Shown: positions 1 to 7,445, counted from the stretch's first letter. The stretch: DNA of 19,038 nt from Bacillota bacterium (GCA_023413185.1 JAEZQD010000120.1:1-19038), one strand, 5' to 3'. The notes: a model not told the origin generated them from the sequence alone. Program-made: numbers and translations.

Positions 1-93
1 TCCGATGACCACACCCATTACGGTGAGCAGTGTGCGCACCCTGCGGCGGAACAGGCTGCGAAAGCACATGGATATAACGTCAAATATCCTCAT
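1..93 (-). CDS. ABC transporter permease, MacB/FtsX type, N-terminal fragment
   Basis: Only the first 31 codons are in the window; the gene runs off the left edge. The fragment starts MRIFDVISMCFRSL and continues with an RRRVRTLLTVMGVVIG segment. A basic R-T-L-L-T-x-x-G-x-x-I-G start leading into the first membrane helix is the usual N-terminus of MacB_PCD/FtsX-family permeases. The ATG at 91-93 overlaps the stop of the preceding CARDB-like gene by 14 bases, so translation is probably coupled and the two genes share an operon with the upstream ATPase. In this family the permease pairs with a LolD/MacB-type ATPase to do mechanical work on periplasmic or extracytoplasmic partners, or to export lipoproteins, peptides or drugs. 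The substrate cannot be inferred. Family assignment rests on a short but characteristic stretch. Confidence 0.75.
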   Translation of the reverse strand, partial: MRIFDVISMCFRSLFRRRVRTLLTVMGVVIG

Positions 94-1486
94 CGTCCAG
101 CTCGCTCCTCTTTTTCTTGACCGCCTTTATCACCACCACCGTCACGATAACCGCAACCAGTACGCCGCCGCCGATAATGACCCACAACAGCCACGGTGCC
201 ATGCCCTGTGGTTCTTCGGGCATCGGCTCTTCGGGGAATGGCTCCATGGGTGGCTCTTCGTATACGGGCATCTCCATGACGCTTACCGTAAAGTCGCGCG
301 TCACTTCGCCTGCTTGGAGCTTCTCGTTTTCGTATGTAAGCACAAACTTTAGGTTCTTTTCACCCGACACATCGAACATGATTGGCAGATAGGGCTGGCT
401 CGCCGCCTTGGACGGCTCGAGGCTGCCCACGTAGGCATACGCGTACTCGGTACCCTCTTCGTCTACCACCTTGATCTCGCAGTTATACAGGGTGCTAAAG
501 CCCGCGTTGACAACCGAGTAGGCAATCTCCTCCTCCGTGCCGGGGTAGAGCATATCGGGCAGCTCGACCTTTTGGATGCGTACCCGCTCCACCTTATCGG
601 TTGGGATGGAGATTGAGATGCTGTCGCCGCCTGCGACGGCATTCTGCCCTTCGATGTCGAAGTACTCAAAGGTAGAGGATATCGCAATATCCTGCACGTC
701 GGCCTGAGCGCCCGCGCCGAGGAAGAAGTTCATCGACTTTGTAATGGTCTTGCCGGGCTGAATGCTGTCGACAAAGATGGTGTCGGACGCGCTTTTGATG
801 CGCAGGTCGCCCGAGGGCTTTACGGTAAGCACCACGTTGCGGATGGTCTTGCTTACGCTGGTGTTCTTGAGCGTAAAGGTGACGGGCACGTCCTTACCTG
901 CCGATGCCTCGCCGTAGGAGTAGCTGTCCACGATGAGGTGGGGCTTGAGGGCGGCGATGGGGGTTTCTTCTTCATCCTCGTCGTCATCACTTGGGGTCGA
1001 TGATGAAGATGGCAATGATTTTATGTTGAAGTTTTTGTTTAGAGTGAAATTTCCTCCACTGGTATGTATAGTAAATGAAATAGTGTTTTCCCGATAGACG
1101 GTATATAAGTTCTTAAATTTGATATCTAAAACCTTAAATGTGTCGTCATCAGCAGTATCGGGATACTTGACTCCTGTACCAATATCCGCAATAAAGTCAC
1201 CAACCTCAGGGTCTCCACCATCTCCGTCACGTTGCTGGAACGTACAATCCGTTAACCGAATGACGCTTCCTTCAACTAAATCTATCATCGCCTTTGGCGC
1301 CATTACATAAACTGTAATATCGTATAGATTTTTTTTGCTATCGATTTTATCGTATGTAACATCAATGATAACCGGCTCATCATCCTCCGCCGCATACAAC
1401 GATAACACCGGCATCACTATTAAGCTAAAAACCATCATAACGCCAGCAAGCAGCGCCATCCATCTTCTATTTTTGCATCTGTTCAT
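80..1486 (-). CDS. Secreted, C-terminally anchored protein with CARDB/COG1361-like domains, ABC partner
   Basis: This predicted 468-residue protein has a signal peptide (basic MNRCKNRR, then a hydrophobic run to about residue 32). An N-terminal beta-rich domain (about 33-155) follows, then a Ser/Asp/Glu linker (about 156-178). Two beta-sandwich segments come next, with CARDB-like phrases such as VTFTLKNTS and IAYSVVNAG. A Pro/Glu-rich stalk, one membrane helix (about 431-454) and a short charged cytoplasmic tail complete it. The ATG at 1486 is chosen over the in-frame ATG at 1507 because a GGGAGAGG ribosome site lies just upstream of 1486. The gene starts inside the ATPase gene's end (20-base overlap) and overlaps the permease start, so all three form an operon. 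COG1361-type proteins occur next to MacB-like ABC genes in Firmicutes; their role is not well defined. I infer an extracytoplasmic adaptor or sensor. The N-terminal part is markedly AT-rich compared with the rest. Confidence 0.8.
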   Translation of the reverse strand: MNRCKNRRWMALLAGVMMVFSLIVMPVLSLYAAEDDEPVIIDVTYDKIDSKKNLYDITVYVMAPKAMIDLVEGSVIRLTDCTFQQRDGDGGDPEVGDFIADIGTGVKYPDTADDDTFKVLDIKFKNLYTVYRENTISFTIHTSGGNFTLNKNFNIKSLPSSSSTPSDDDEDEEETPIAALKPHLIVDSYSYGEASAGKDVPVTFTLKNTSVSKTIRNVVLTVKPSGDLRIKSASDTIFVDSIQPGKTITKSMNFFLGAGAQADVQDIAISSTFEYFDIEGQNAVAGGDSISISIPTDKVERVRIQKVELPDMLYPGTEEEIAYSVVNAGFSTLYNCEIKVVDEEGTEYAYAYVGSLEPSKAASQPYLPIMFDVSGEKNLKFVLTYENEKLQAGEVTRDFTVSVMEMPVYEEPPMEPFPEEPMPEEPQGMAPWLLWVIIGGGVLVAVIVTVVVIKAVKKKRSELDDEDI

Positions 1487-2483
1487 TTGTAACCTCTCCC
1501 TGCTCATTTATGTCGACTTCGGATATTTTGATTGGCTCTGCTTGTTCGCCGACGGGCTGCGTCTGCTTTGCCCGTTTCGTAAACAGCGTTTGCCATGCGT
1601 GTTTTGCCTTTTGGGGTGGTGCCGCTTCACTGCCGCTGTGTTCTTTCGGGGGCTTTTTGCGTTTTTGCTTTTTGTTTTGCAGCGCCTCGGCGCGCTTCTT
1701 TTTACGCTCCTCCCGTTCCTGCGCCTCCTGCGCCGCCAGCTTCTCTTTTTCTATGGCGAGTTCTGCAAGCTGGGCGTTTAGCTCGGCGCGCTGCTCTGGG
1801 GTGACCTTCTGGTCGCGCTCGATACTACCGTCGATGATATGTATGACGCGGTCGGCAAACAGGCTGATCTCCTTATCGTGCGTAACAAGGATGAAGGTCT
1901 GGTTGTTCTCGCGGGACATGGTGACCATCAGGTTCATGACGTCGAGGGTGGTTTTGGTGTCGAGGTTGCCGGTAGGCTCGTCCGCAAATACAATCTTTGG
2001 TTTTGCGACAAACGCGCGCGCAATGCCCACGCGCTGCTGCTGACCGCCCGACATCTGTGTCGGCTTGTGCTTTGCTCTGTTTTTTAGCCCGACCTCGGCG
2101 AGCATCTTCAGCGCAAGGCGGTTGCGTTTTGCCTTGCCAATGCCCCGAAACATTAAGGGCATCGCGACGTTTTCGACCGCTGTGAGCGAGGGCATGAGGT
2201 TGTACGACTGAAAGATAAACCCGACGTGCTTTTGCCGAAACAGCGCAAGCTTGTTCTCCGTCAGCTTGCCTACATCCGACTTGCCGATGAGTATGGTGCC
2301 GCGTGTCGGCTTTTCCAGCCCCGCGAGCATGTTAAGCAGCGTCGATTTACCCGAGCCGGAGGTTCCGAGGATGCACAAAATCTCGCCGCGCTCGATATTG
2401 AGGTTGATATCATTGAGGGCGACCACCTTTTCGCTGCCGATGCGGTAAACCTTGCGCAGATTTTTTATCTGTATAAAGCTCAA
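1467..2483 (-). CDS. ABC transporter ATPase, MacB/LolD type, with charged C-terminal extension
   Basis: The ATPase has Walker A GTSGSGKST (about 40-48), the Q-loop in FIFQSYNLMP, signature MSGGQQQRV (about 144), Walker B IVFADEPTGNLD (about 164) and the switch His in VTHD (about 202). The DEPTGNLD and FQSYNLMPSLTAVEN phrases are typical of the LolD/MacB/FtsE subfamily. It powers the permease encoded two genes downstream. After the ATPase core come about 110 residues rich in Lys, Glu and Ala, likely a helical or coiled coil segment followed by a basic disordered stretch; LolD-type ATPases normally stop near 230 residues. The TTG at 2483 (AAGG about 8 bases upstream) gives a normal ABC N-terminus, MSFIQIKNLRKVY. 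An in-frame ATG at 2552 would add 23 basic, unconserved residues and is less likely. First gene of the operon. Confidence 0.88.
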   Translation of the reverse strand: MSFIQIKNLRKVYRIGSEKVVALNDINLNIERGEILCILGTSGSGKSTLLNMLAGLEKPTRGTILIGKSDVGKLTENKLALFRQKHVGFIFQSYNLMPSLTAVENVAMPLMFRGIGKAKRNRLALKMLAEVGLKNRAKHKPTQMSGGQQQRVGIARAFVAKPKIVFADEPTGNLDTKTTLDVMNLMVTMSRENNQTFILVTHDKEISLFADRVIHIIDGSIERDQKVTPEQRAELNAQLAELAIEKEKLAAQEAQEREERKKKRAEALQNKKQKRKKPPKEHSGSEAAPPQKAKHAWQTLFTKRAKQTQPVGEQAEPIKISEVDINEQGEVTNEQMQK

Positions 2484-2703
2484 GACGGATACCTTGTCCT
2501 TTCTTTTGCGTTTTGCTTCCTGTTGTCCTGCGCGGCGTGGTCGCAGTCCCAACCCGATATAGTATCAGTGCGCGCTATCGCCCTGTTTATTGCAGTTTTT
2601 TTCACAAAAAGAAGAAAAAGCAGACTTTTTATCACGTACTTTACATGCCTTGCAAAGATGCTGCGTCCGGCAAACAAAAATCCGTCATACAACGGTTATT
2701 GTA

Positions 2704-2712
2704 TGGTATAAT
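2704..2712 (+). promoter_or_regulatory. Extended -10 promoter for the YhhN-family gene
   Basis: TGGTATAAT is a perfect -10 hexamer with the TGn extension, about 35 bases before the ATG. No good -35 box is visible at 16-18 bases, as is common for extended -10 promoters. The region 2484-2746 between this gene and the divergent ABC operon holds no gene, and I see no clear promoter for the minus strand in it. Confidence 0.6.
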
Positions 2713-2746
2713 TAGGTATAACAACATCGGGAAGGGCTGAGGGTTT

Positions 2747-3430
2747 ATGATAATCCTGCTGTGTATTGTGTATGCCATATCGCTTGTTTGGTACATGCGC
2801 CGCTCGTTGCGCCAAGGATTTGCCGCACAGCTTATTCTTAAGACCGTTACAAGCACCCTGTTTGTGCTTATCGCATGGGCGTGCTATGCAACCGCCCAGG
2901 GAGACCCCGGCTACTTTGTGCCGATGCTGCTTGCGTTCGTCTTCTCGCTCTTTGGGGATGTGTTTATCCAACTGCAGCGGCGCATAAACGCGTTTACACG
3001 GTACGCGCTTGCCTGCGGGGTGGGTGCGTTTTTTGTCGCCCACTGCCTGTTTGCGGCGGCGTTTTCGAATATCGCGCCGTTTTCGCTTATTGACCTTGCG
3101 GTGTACTGCGTGGTGTTTGTGGGCTTGTACCTTATCATTCGGTCGCTGCACCTTGACTTTGGCAGGGTGGCACCGCTGTGTATGTTGTACCTTGCCGCCA
3201 TTGTGCTTATGTTTACCAAGGCGCTTTCGGCGTGGTACGCCGGCGGATTGCCTATTCTCGCCGTGCTGCTGCCCTGTGGCGGCGCGTTGTTTATTGCGTC
3301 TGATTTTATGCTGACGCTAAAGAACTTTTACCCACCATGCAACCGGAGCGCATTGGTAGCATCCGGGGTGACGCTCACCTACTATCTGGCGCAGCTTGTG
3401 TTTGCACTGAGCCTTCTTTACGCAGCGTGA
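2747..3430 (+). CDS. YhhN/TMEM86 family membrane protein (lysoplasmalogenase-like)
   Basis: This 227-residue protein is almost entirely hydrophobic, with about seven or eight predicted membrane helices. It carries the spaced polar motifs of the YhhN family: K-T-V-T-S-T-L in helix 2, LLAFVFSLFGDVF (the conserved GD), VGAFFVAHCLF, ALFIASDFML (the conserved SD) and a C-terminal TYYLAQLVFALSL. Eukaryotic TMEM86 members hydrolyse the vinyl ether bond of lysoplasmalogens. Activity of bacterial members is less certain, though plasmalogens do occur in anaerobic Clostridia, which makes the role plausible here. The ATG follows a GAAGGGCTGAGGG purine stretch. The gene is monocistronic, divergent from the ABC operon, and ends before the hairpin and terminator at 3491-3589. 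Confidence 0.8.
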   Translation: MIILLCIVYAISLVWYMRRSLRQGFAAQLILKTVTSTLFVLIAWACYATAQGDPGYFVPMLLAFVFSLFGDVFIQLQRRINAFTRYALACGVGAFFVAHCLFAAAFSNIAPFSLIDLAVYCVVFVGLYLIIRSLHLDFGRVAPLCMLYLAAIVLMFTKALSAWYAGGLPILAVLLPCGGALFIASDFMLTLKNFYPPCNRSALVASGVTLTYYLAQLVFALSLLYAA

Positions 3431-3490
3431 TAACAGGGCTTGTTTTTCAGTTTGTGACTATATATGCTTTAGAAACGGTGTTTATGCAGG

Positions 3491-3554
3491 TGCTTGCTTG
3501 AACCGAACAGGGGTTGCTTGTAAATGAAAACCCAGTTCGTTCCCTCTGCAAGCA
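3491..3554 (+). other. Long imperfect hairpin directly before a terminator (3'UTR element or small RNA)
   Basis: Arms pair in four blocks: 3491-3497 with 3548-3554 (7 bp), 3500-3503 with 3539-3542, 3505-3508 with 3535-3538, and 3511-3515 with 3529-3533. Small bulges separate them and the loop is 13 bases: 20 pairs in 64 bases. It lies 5 bases before the strong terminator at 3559-3589 and 60 bases after the YhhN stop. This is the layout of a 3'UTR-derived or independent small RNA on the plus strand. A possible promoter (TTGTTT at 3440, TATATG at 3461) is weak. Confidence 0.45.
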
Positions 3555-3558
3555 TGCT

Positions 3559-3589
3559 AAAAAAGGCGGGTGTCATTCCCGCCTTTTTT
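3559..3589. terminator. Bidirectional intrinsic terminator between YhhN and Dabb genes
   Basis: A perfect 12-bp stem (AAAAAAGGCGGG paired with CCCGCCTTTTTT) has a 7-base loop. It has a T-run on both strands, so it can end both the plus-strand YhhN transcript and the minus-strand Dabb transcript, whose stop codon is 12 bases away. Confidence 0.9.
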
Positions 3590-3601
3590 GCGTGTTGCGT
3601 A

Positions 3602-3898
3602 CTAGACCACGTAGTCGCATACAATACGCGACGTGGCAACGTTGGCGACAAAATCCTTGACCTTTTGGTGGGCGGGGTGGCTTTGATACACTGCGAGCGC
3701 CTCGGTGGACTCCAGCTCCGAATACAGGCAGCATTCGTAGCCGCTGGGGTTGATACCCTCGCCGACCTCCGCTTGGAGTAAGCCGGGTACGACACCGACG
3801 AGTGCCTCAATGTCGTTCTTCACCTTCTGAATAATCTGGTGTTTATCCATCCCTCCAAAATTGTCCTTGAAGTTCCAGCATACAATGTGTTTTACCAT
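3602..3898 (-). CDS. Dabb (stress-responsive alpha/beta barrel) domain protein
   Basis: This small protein of 98 residues starts MVKHIVCWNFKD and contains a PGLLQAEVGEGIN stretch, YECCLYSELESTEALAVYQSHPAHQKVKDFV and a C-terminal SRIVCDYVV. The hydrophobic first strand with a following W/F-K-F-K-D, and the Y-x-x-H-P-x-H near the end, are diagnostic for the Dabb fold (PF07876), a dimeric ferredoxin-like barrel of about 97 residues. Length matches the family. Its role in bacteria is generally unknown; some relatives are stress-induced or act as small cyclases. The ATG at 3898 is preferred to upstream in-frame starts because AAAGGA sits 11 bases before it. A -10-like TATACT at 3926-3931 suggests an own promoter, independent of yifB upstream. 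Confidence 0.85.
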   Translation of the reverse strand: MVKHIVCWNFKDNFGGMDKHQIIQKVKNDIEALVGVVPGLLQAEVGEGINPSGYECCLYSELESTEALAVYQSHPAHQKVKDFVANVATSRIVCDYVV

Positions 3899-3925
3899 TG
3901 CTTTAACCATCCTTTCGCTACGTAT

Positions 3926-3931
3926 AGTATA
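3926..3931 (-). promoter_or_regulatory. Possible -10 box for the Dabb gene
   Basis: Reading on the minus strand, TATACT (5 of 6 to consensus) lies 27 bases before the start codon. The -35 region at 17 bases is poor, so this is a weak prediction. Confidence 0.35.
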
Positions 3932-3956
3932 GATTCTAAGTTGCTGTCGTTTCACT

Positions 3957-5492
3957 TTACAGCCTATGCTGCCAGTACTTTCTGTCCAGACTGCGGTACT
4001 GTATTGCCTCCGAGATGTGCTTGGTATCTATCTGCGCGCTTTCGTCCAGATCCGCGATGGTGCGCGCAACCTTTAGGATGCGGTTGTGGGCGCGGGCGGA
4101 AAGACCCAGCCGTTCAAACGACCGCTCCAGCAGATGCTTTGCGTTGTCTGTCAGGGTACACACCTCGTTTAACACCCCGTCAGGCAGACGCGCGTTGCAG
4201 GATGCCCCTGTAAGCTCATAGCGGGTTTGCGCAATCTCACGCGCGCGGTTTACCCGCCGCCTGATATCGGCGGAGGATTCCTCGCTGCCGCCTGCGCCGG
4301 AAAGCGACGTGTACTCCACCGGCATCACCTCCACGTGGATATCCACCCGGTCAAGCAGTGGTCCCGAGATGCGGGAAAGGTAGCTTGCCACCGATTTATC
4401 CGAGCAGCGGCATGGGCGGGTGGGGTGACCGAAAAAGCCGCAGGGGCAGGGGTTCATCGCCGCCACTAGCATGATGGCACACGGGTACGAAAGCGTTCCG
4501 TTTACACGGGCGATGGTGACCGTGCCGTCCTCGATGGGCTGGCGCATAACCTCAATGGCGATGCGGTTAAACTCGGGCAGCTCGTCCAAAAACAACACGC
4601 CGCAGTGCGCAAGCGATATCTCGCCCGGCTTTGGGATGCTGCCGCCGCCCGACAGCGCCGCGGGGGAAACGGTGTGGTGCGGTGAACGAAAGGGTCTAGT
4701 GCGTATCATGGGCTGACCCTTGGGCAGAAGACCCGCAATGGAATGCAGCTTTGTTACCTGTATTGCCTCGTCAAACGTCAGGTCGGGCAGAATGCCGGGC
4801 AGTCGTTTTGCAAGCATGCTTTTGCCCGCCCCCGGGGAGCCGACCAATATGACGTTGTGCCCGCCTGCCGCCGCAACCTCCAGCGCGCGCTTCGCGCCCT
4901 GCTGACCCTTGACGTCGGCAAAATCGAGAAAGGGCGGCTCGGGCGGCTGGGAAAACGTCTGCTGCGATACCGGGGTAAGGGTGCATTCGCCCGATAAAAA
5001 GGATAATATCTCGGTAAAACGGGTGACCGCGTAGATCTCGATTCCCTCCACGGCCGACGCCTCCGCGGCGTTCTCGGCGGGGATAAACAGGCGCGCAAAG
5101 CCACTCTCCCTGGCGTATATTGCCATGGGCAGCACGCCGTTAACCGCCTTAACCTCGCCGGACAGCGACAGCTCGCCAATATACGCGGTTTTGTGCGGGG
5201 GCAGCGTAACGGCACCCGACGCACACAGAATACTGAGCAGGATGGGCAGGTCGTAAAGCGGTCCCGCCTTTTTTACGTCGGCGGGCGCAAGGTTTACCGT
5301 TATGCGCCCGAGCGGCACGTCGTAGCCGTTGTTCTTAGCGGCAGCGCGCACACGGTCACGCGCCTCGCGCACCGATGCGTCGGGCAGCCCCACGATATCA
5401 AACGACGGCATGCCGCGTGCGACGTCCGCCTCCACGCTTACGCCGTAGGCATCCACGCCAAAAAGCCCTATGCTGTCAAGCCTTGCAAACAA
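3957..5492 (-). CDS. comM: YifB/ComM family Mg-chelatase-like AAA+ ATPase
   Basis: The 511-residue protein has the normal length for the family. Its N-terminal ChlI-type domain (about 20-140) has PSFDIVGLPDASVREARDRVRAA, typical of YifB. The central AAA+ module has Walker A GSPGAGKS (about 218-225) and Walker B LFLDELPEF (about 300-308). The following NPCPCGFFGHP...C-R-C segment (about 347-363) is the family's conserved cysteine cluster, and the C-terminal ChlI_C helical domain ends YRSLDRKYW. In Gram-negatives ComM is a hexameric helicase promoting branch migration during natural transformation; the Firmicute YifB proteins are assumed to act on DNA, but this is inference. Translation appears to start at TTG (5490-5492) with an AAAGGTGG site 6 bases upstream. 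The gene follows rlmH by 61 bases on the same strand. Confidence 0.93.
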   Translation of the reverse strand: MFARLDSIGLFGVDAYGVSVEADVARGMPSFDIVGLPDASVREARDRVRAAAKNNGYDVPLGRITVNLAPADVKKAGPLYDLPILLSILCASGAVTLPPHKTAYIGELSLSGEVKAVNGVLPMAIYARESGFARLFIPAENAAEASAVEGIEIYAVTRFTEILSFLSGECTLTPVSQQTFSQPPEPPFLDFADVKGQQGAKRALEVAAAGGHNVILVGSPGAGKSMLAKRLPGILPDLTFDEAIQVTKLHSIAGLLPKGQPMIRTRPFRSPHHTVSPAALSGGGSIPKPGEISLAHCGVLFLDELPEFNRIAIEVMRQPIEDGTVTIARVNGTLSYPCAIMLVAAMNPCPCGFFGHPTRPCRCSDKSVASYLSRISGPLLDRVDIHVEVMPVEYTSLSGAGGSEESSADIRRRVNRAREIAQTRYELTGASCNARLPDGVLNEVCTLTDNAKHLLERSFERLGLSARAHNRILKVARTIADLDESAQIDTKHISEAIQYRSLDRKYWQHRL

Positions 5493-5553
5493 GCTGTCAC
5501 CACCTTTGCGGTTGTCGCGCCTTGGGTTGTTATTCTACGTCTATGCAGACAGG

Positions 5554-6036
5554 TTATTTGTGATACTTGGTGTTTGCGTTGATGGAGAACGCACGATACA
5601 CCTGCTCGAGCAGCATCACTCGCGCAAGCTGGTGGGCAAACGTCATGTCGGACATCGAAAGCCGCAGCCTGCACGCCGTCTTGACCTCGTCGCTTAGCCC
5701 AAACGAGCCGCCGATTATATACGCAAACGCGCTGGTGCCGTTTGCCGCAAGCGACGCAATGCTTGCCGCGAGCTGCTCGCTTGACTGTTTCTGCCCCTCG
5801 ATACATAACGCAGCCGCATAGCAGCCCGCAGGTATTTTGGCAAGAATCCGCGAGCCTTCTTCGGCAAGCGCAGCGTCAATCTGCGCCTCGGAGGGGCGTT
5901 CGGGCAGCCTGGCTTCGGCTATCTCTACCACCGCAAGCTTGCAAAACGCACCAAGGCGTTTTTGATACTCGGCACACGCCGCGCGCAGGTAGTCCTCTTT
6001 GAGCTTGCCGACACATATCAGGGTAACACCTATCAT
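5554..6036 (-). CDS. rlmH: 23S rRNA pseudouridine-1915 N3-methyltransferase RlmH
   Basis: This 160-residue SPOUT (alpha/beta knot) methyltransferase has the canonical length. Diagnostic parts are the start MIGVTLICVGKLKEDY, the SAM-binding knot region AYIIGGSFGLSDEV, and the C-terminal signature MSDMTFAHQLARVMLLEQVYRAFSI ending YHK. RlmH methylates the pseudouridine at position 1915 in helix 69 of 23S rRNA, on assembled 70S ribosomes. The start is supported by GAGGTG eight bases upstream. It lies 28 bases after walJ on the same strand; walJ and rlmH are also near neighbours in Bacillus, which supports both calls. Confidence 0.97.
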   Translation of the reverse strand: MIGVTLICVGKLKEDYLRAACAEYQKRLGAFCKLAVVEIAEARLPERPSEAQIDAALAEEGSRILAKIPAGCYAAALCIEGQKQSSEQLAASIASLAANGTSAFAYIIGGSFGLSDEVKTACRLRLSMSDMTFAHQLARVMLLEQVYRAFSINANTKYHK

Positions 6037-6064
6037 CTAATTACACCTCAGTTAACCTGTGCTA

Positions 6065-6856
6065 TCACAAAAGCATGGGGCGGCTTGGGGCGTTGCGGCT
6101 TGCCACCTCCAGCAGGTAGTCCGAGCCGAATTCAAACCCGCCGCAGGTAAGTGCCGCCTTAGCCGTTTGCAGGGCAAGCTCCGGCACGTTGTTCTCGCGG
6201 CTGAGGTGCGCTAAAAAAAAACGCGTGGTGCCGTTTGCGGCAAGGTAGCACAGCTCCTCGGCACAATGCTCGTTGGAGAGATGCCCCGTCTGCCCCAAGA
6301 TGCGCCGTTTGAGGTAGTAGGGGTAGCCGCCGCATTCCAGCATGCGCTTATCGTAGTTTGATTCAAGCACAACAAGGTCGCTGCCACACAGGTTTTCGCG
6401 CACCTCGTCGGTGACAAAGCCGAGGTCGGTGGCGATGCAGATGCGCCTGCCGCTTTCGGTTTTAACCGCAAAGCCCATGCTTTCGGCGGCATCGTGCGGG
6501 GTGTGGAAGGGGGTGACGTGCATATCGTCTATGTACTGCCCTTCGGGGGAGATGACCGAGACCTCACATCCCGCAGGGAGATAATCGTTTTGCTCAAGAA
6601 AATCGAGTGTACCGGCAGAGGCAAACAGCGGAATGCGATTGTTTTTGAGCAGCACCTTCAGCCCTCTGATATGGTCGATATGCTCATGGGTGATAAAGAT
6701 GGCGTGTATCTTGCTTAGGCACTGCCCGATGCTTTCCAGCCCTGTTTTGACTGCCCTGCAGCTGACACCGACGTCCACCAAAATGCCTCCGTCGCTGTTG
6801 CCCACAAAGGTGGCGTTACCGCTGCTACCGCTGTAAAGCGGGCAAACCATTGCCAT
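6065..6856 (-). CDS. walJ: MBL-fold metallohydrolase WalJ/YycJ
   Basis: The 263-residue metallo-beta-lactamase fold protein begins with the YycJ-type CPLYSGSSGNATFV. It has the metal motif THEHIDH (His57, His59, Asp61, His62), a second-site His in TPHDAAES, the Asp in ATDLG and a late His in GHLSNEH. These match the WalJ/YycJ subfamily, thought to be an exonuclease-like enzyme that links DNA replication with cell division or cell-wall control in Firmicutes. In Bacillus and Staphylococcus it sits in the walRK operon. Here the walRK genes are not in the window, but the walJ-rlmH order is kept. The start has AAGGATG nine bases upstream. An upstream GNAT gene on the same strand ends 40 bases away. 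Confidence 0.92.
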   Translation of the reverse strand: MAMVCPLYSGSSGNATFVGNSDGGILVDVGVSCRAVKTGLESIGQCLSKIHAIFITHEHIDHIRGLKVLLKNNRIPLFASAGTLDFLEQNDYLPAGCEVSVISPEGQYIDDMHVTPFHTPHDAAESMGFAVKTESGRRICIATDLGFVTDEVRENLCGSDLVVLESNYDKRMLECGGYPYYLKRRILGQTGHLSNEHCAEELCYLAANGTTRFFLAHLSRENNVPELALQTAKAALTCGGFEFGSDYLLEVASRNAPSRPMLL

Positions 6857-6896
6857 TCGGGCACATCCTTCCGTTTCATAAGTAAAAAATCATTAT

Positions 6897-7337
6897 TTAA
6901 AAGTATTTGATAAAGTTCTTTTGGTTCTTGCGGTCGGTATAGCCGCACGCCAGATAAAAGCCGTGCGCGCCCATACGGTTAAAGCCCGAGACCAGACGAA
7001 CACCCTTGCAGCCGCACTCCCGCGCCCAATCCTCCGCCGCCGTGAGCAACAACTTGCCAACACCTCTACCCCGCACCTTTTCCATGACCGCCAGGGCGAG
7101 GATGTTCTTGAGCGGAGGCTGATAGATGCAGTCGTAATCCGCACAGTGGATATACCCGACAATGTCGCCATTAAGTTCTGCAACAAACAGGCGGTCGCGT
7201 CCGGTTGCAAGTACCGTGCTCAGACGCTCGCGGGTAAGTTCAAGCGGGAAATCGTAACCGAGCGCATCCAGGTTAATGCGGTACAGCGCGTCCGCATCCC
7301 GGGACTGCGCGGGTCGAATCGTTGCGTCAGTACTCAT
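6897..7337 (-). CDS. GNAT family N-acetyltransferase (RimI-like)
   Basis: The 146-residue acetyltransferase has the GNAT layout: an N-terminal ATIRPAQSRDADALYRIN, a central strand LFVAELNGDIVGYIHCADY, the acetyl-CoA binding loop VMEKVRGRGVGKLLL, and the C-terminal FNRMGAHGFYLACGYTDRKNQKNFIKYF. Substrate is unknown: the N-terminal alanine of ribosomal proteins, polyamines or small amines are all possible. The ATG at 7337 has AAAGGG eight bases upstream and is preferred to the GTG nine bases earlier. The gene lies between murA and walJ on the same strand. A hairpin at 7405-7434 separates it from murA, so part of its transcription may be read-through. Confidence 0.88.
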   Translation of the reverse strand: MSTDATIRPAQSRDADALYRINLDALGYDFPLELTRERLSTVLATGRDRLFVAELNGDIVGYIHCADYDCIYQPPLKNILALAVMEKVRGRGVGKLLLTAAEDWARECGCKGVRLVSGFNRMGAHGFYLACGYTDRKNQKNFIKYF

Positions 7338-7404
7338 CGGTGTCACCCTTTATCAGTCAATAGTCCCCGCCAAGCAATACTGCCAAGACGGGTTAAAATA
7401 TGCC

Positions 7405-7436
7405 AAAGGACCTAAGCAGTCTGCCCGGTCCTTTTT
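7405..7436. terminator. Hairpin downstream of murA, possible weak terminator
   Basis: An 8-bp stem (AAAGGACC with GGTCCTTT) has a 14-base loop, beginning 10 bases after the murA stop. In the murA direction it is followed by only three T, so it may be partial. The longer T-run is on the plus strand, where no gene lies upstream. Confidence 0.45.
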
Positions 7437-7445
7437 ACAACTATT

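Noticed and set aside
1510..2043. 177-codon plus-strand frame opposite the ABC ATPase
   Set aside because: Cys/Ser/Phe-rich shadow of the ATPase gene and its charged tail.
2696..3151. 151-codon minus-strand frame opposite the YhhN gene
   Set aside because: Very basic, repetitive composition without a ribosome site; it is the antisense shadow of a hydrophobic membrane protein gene.
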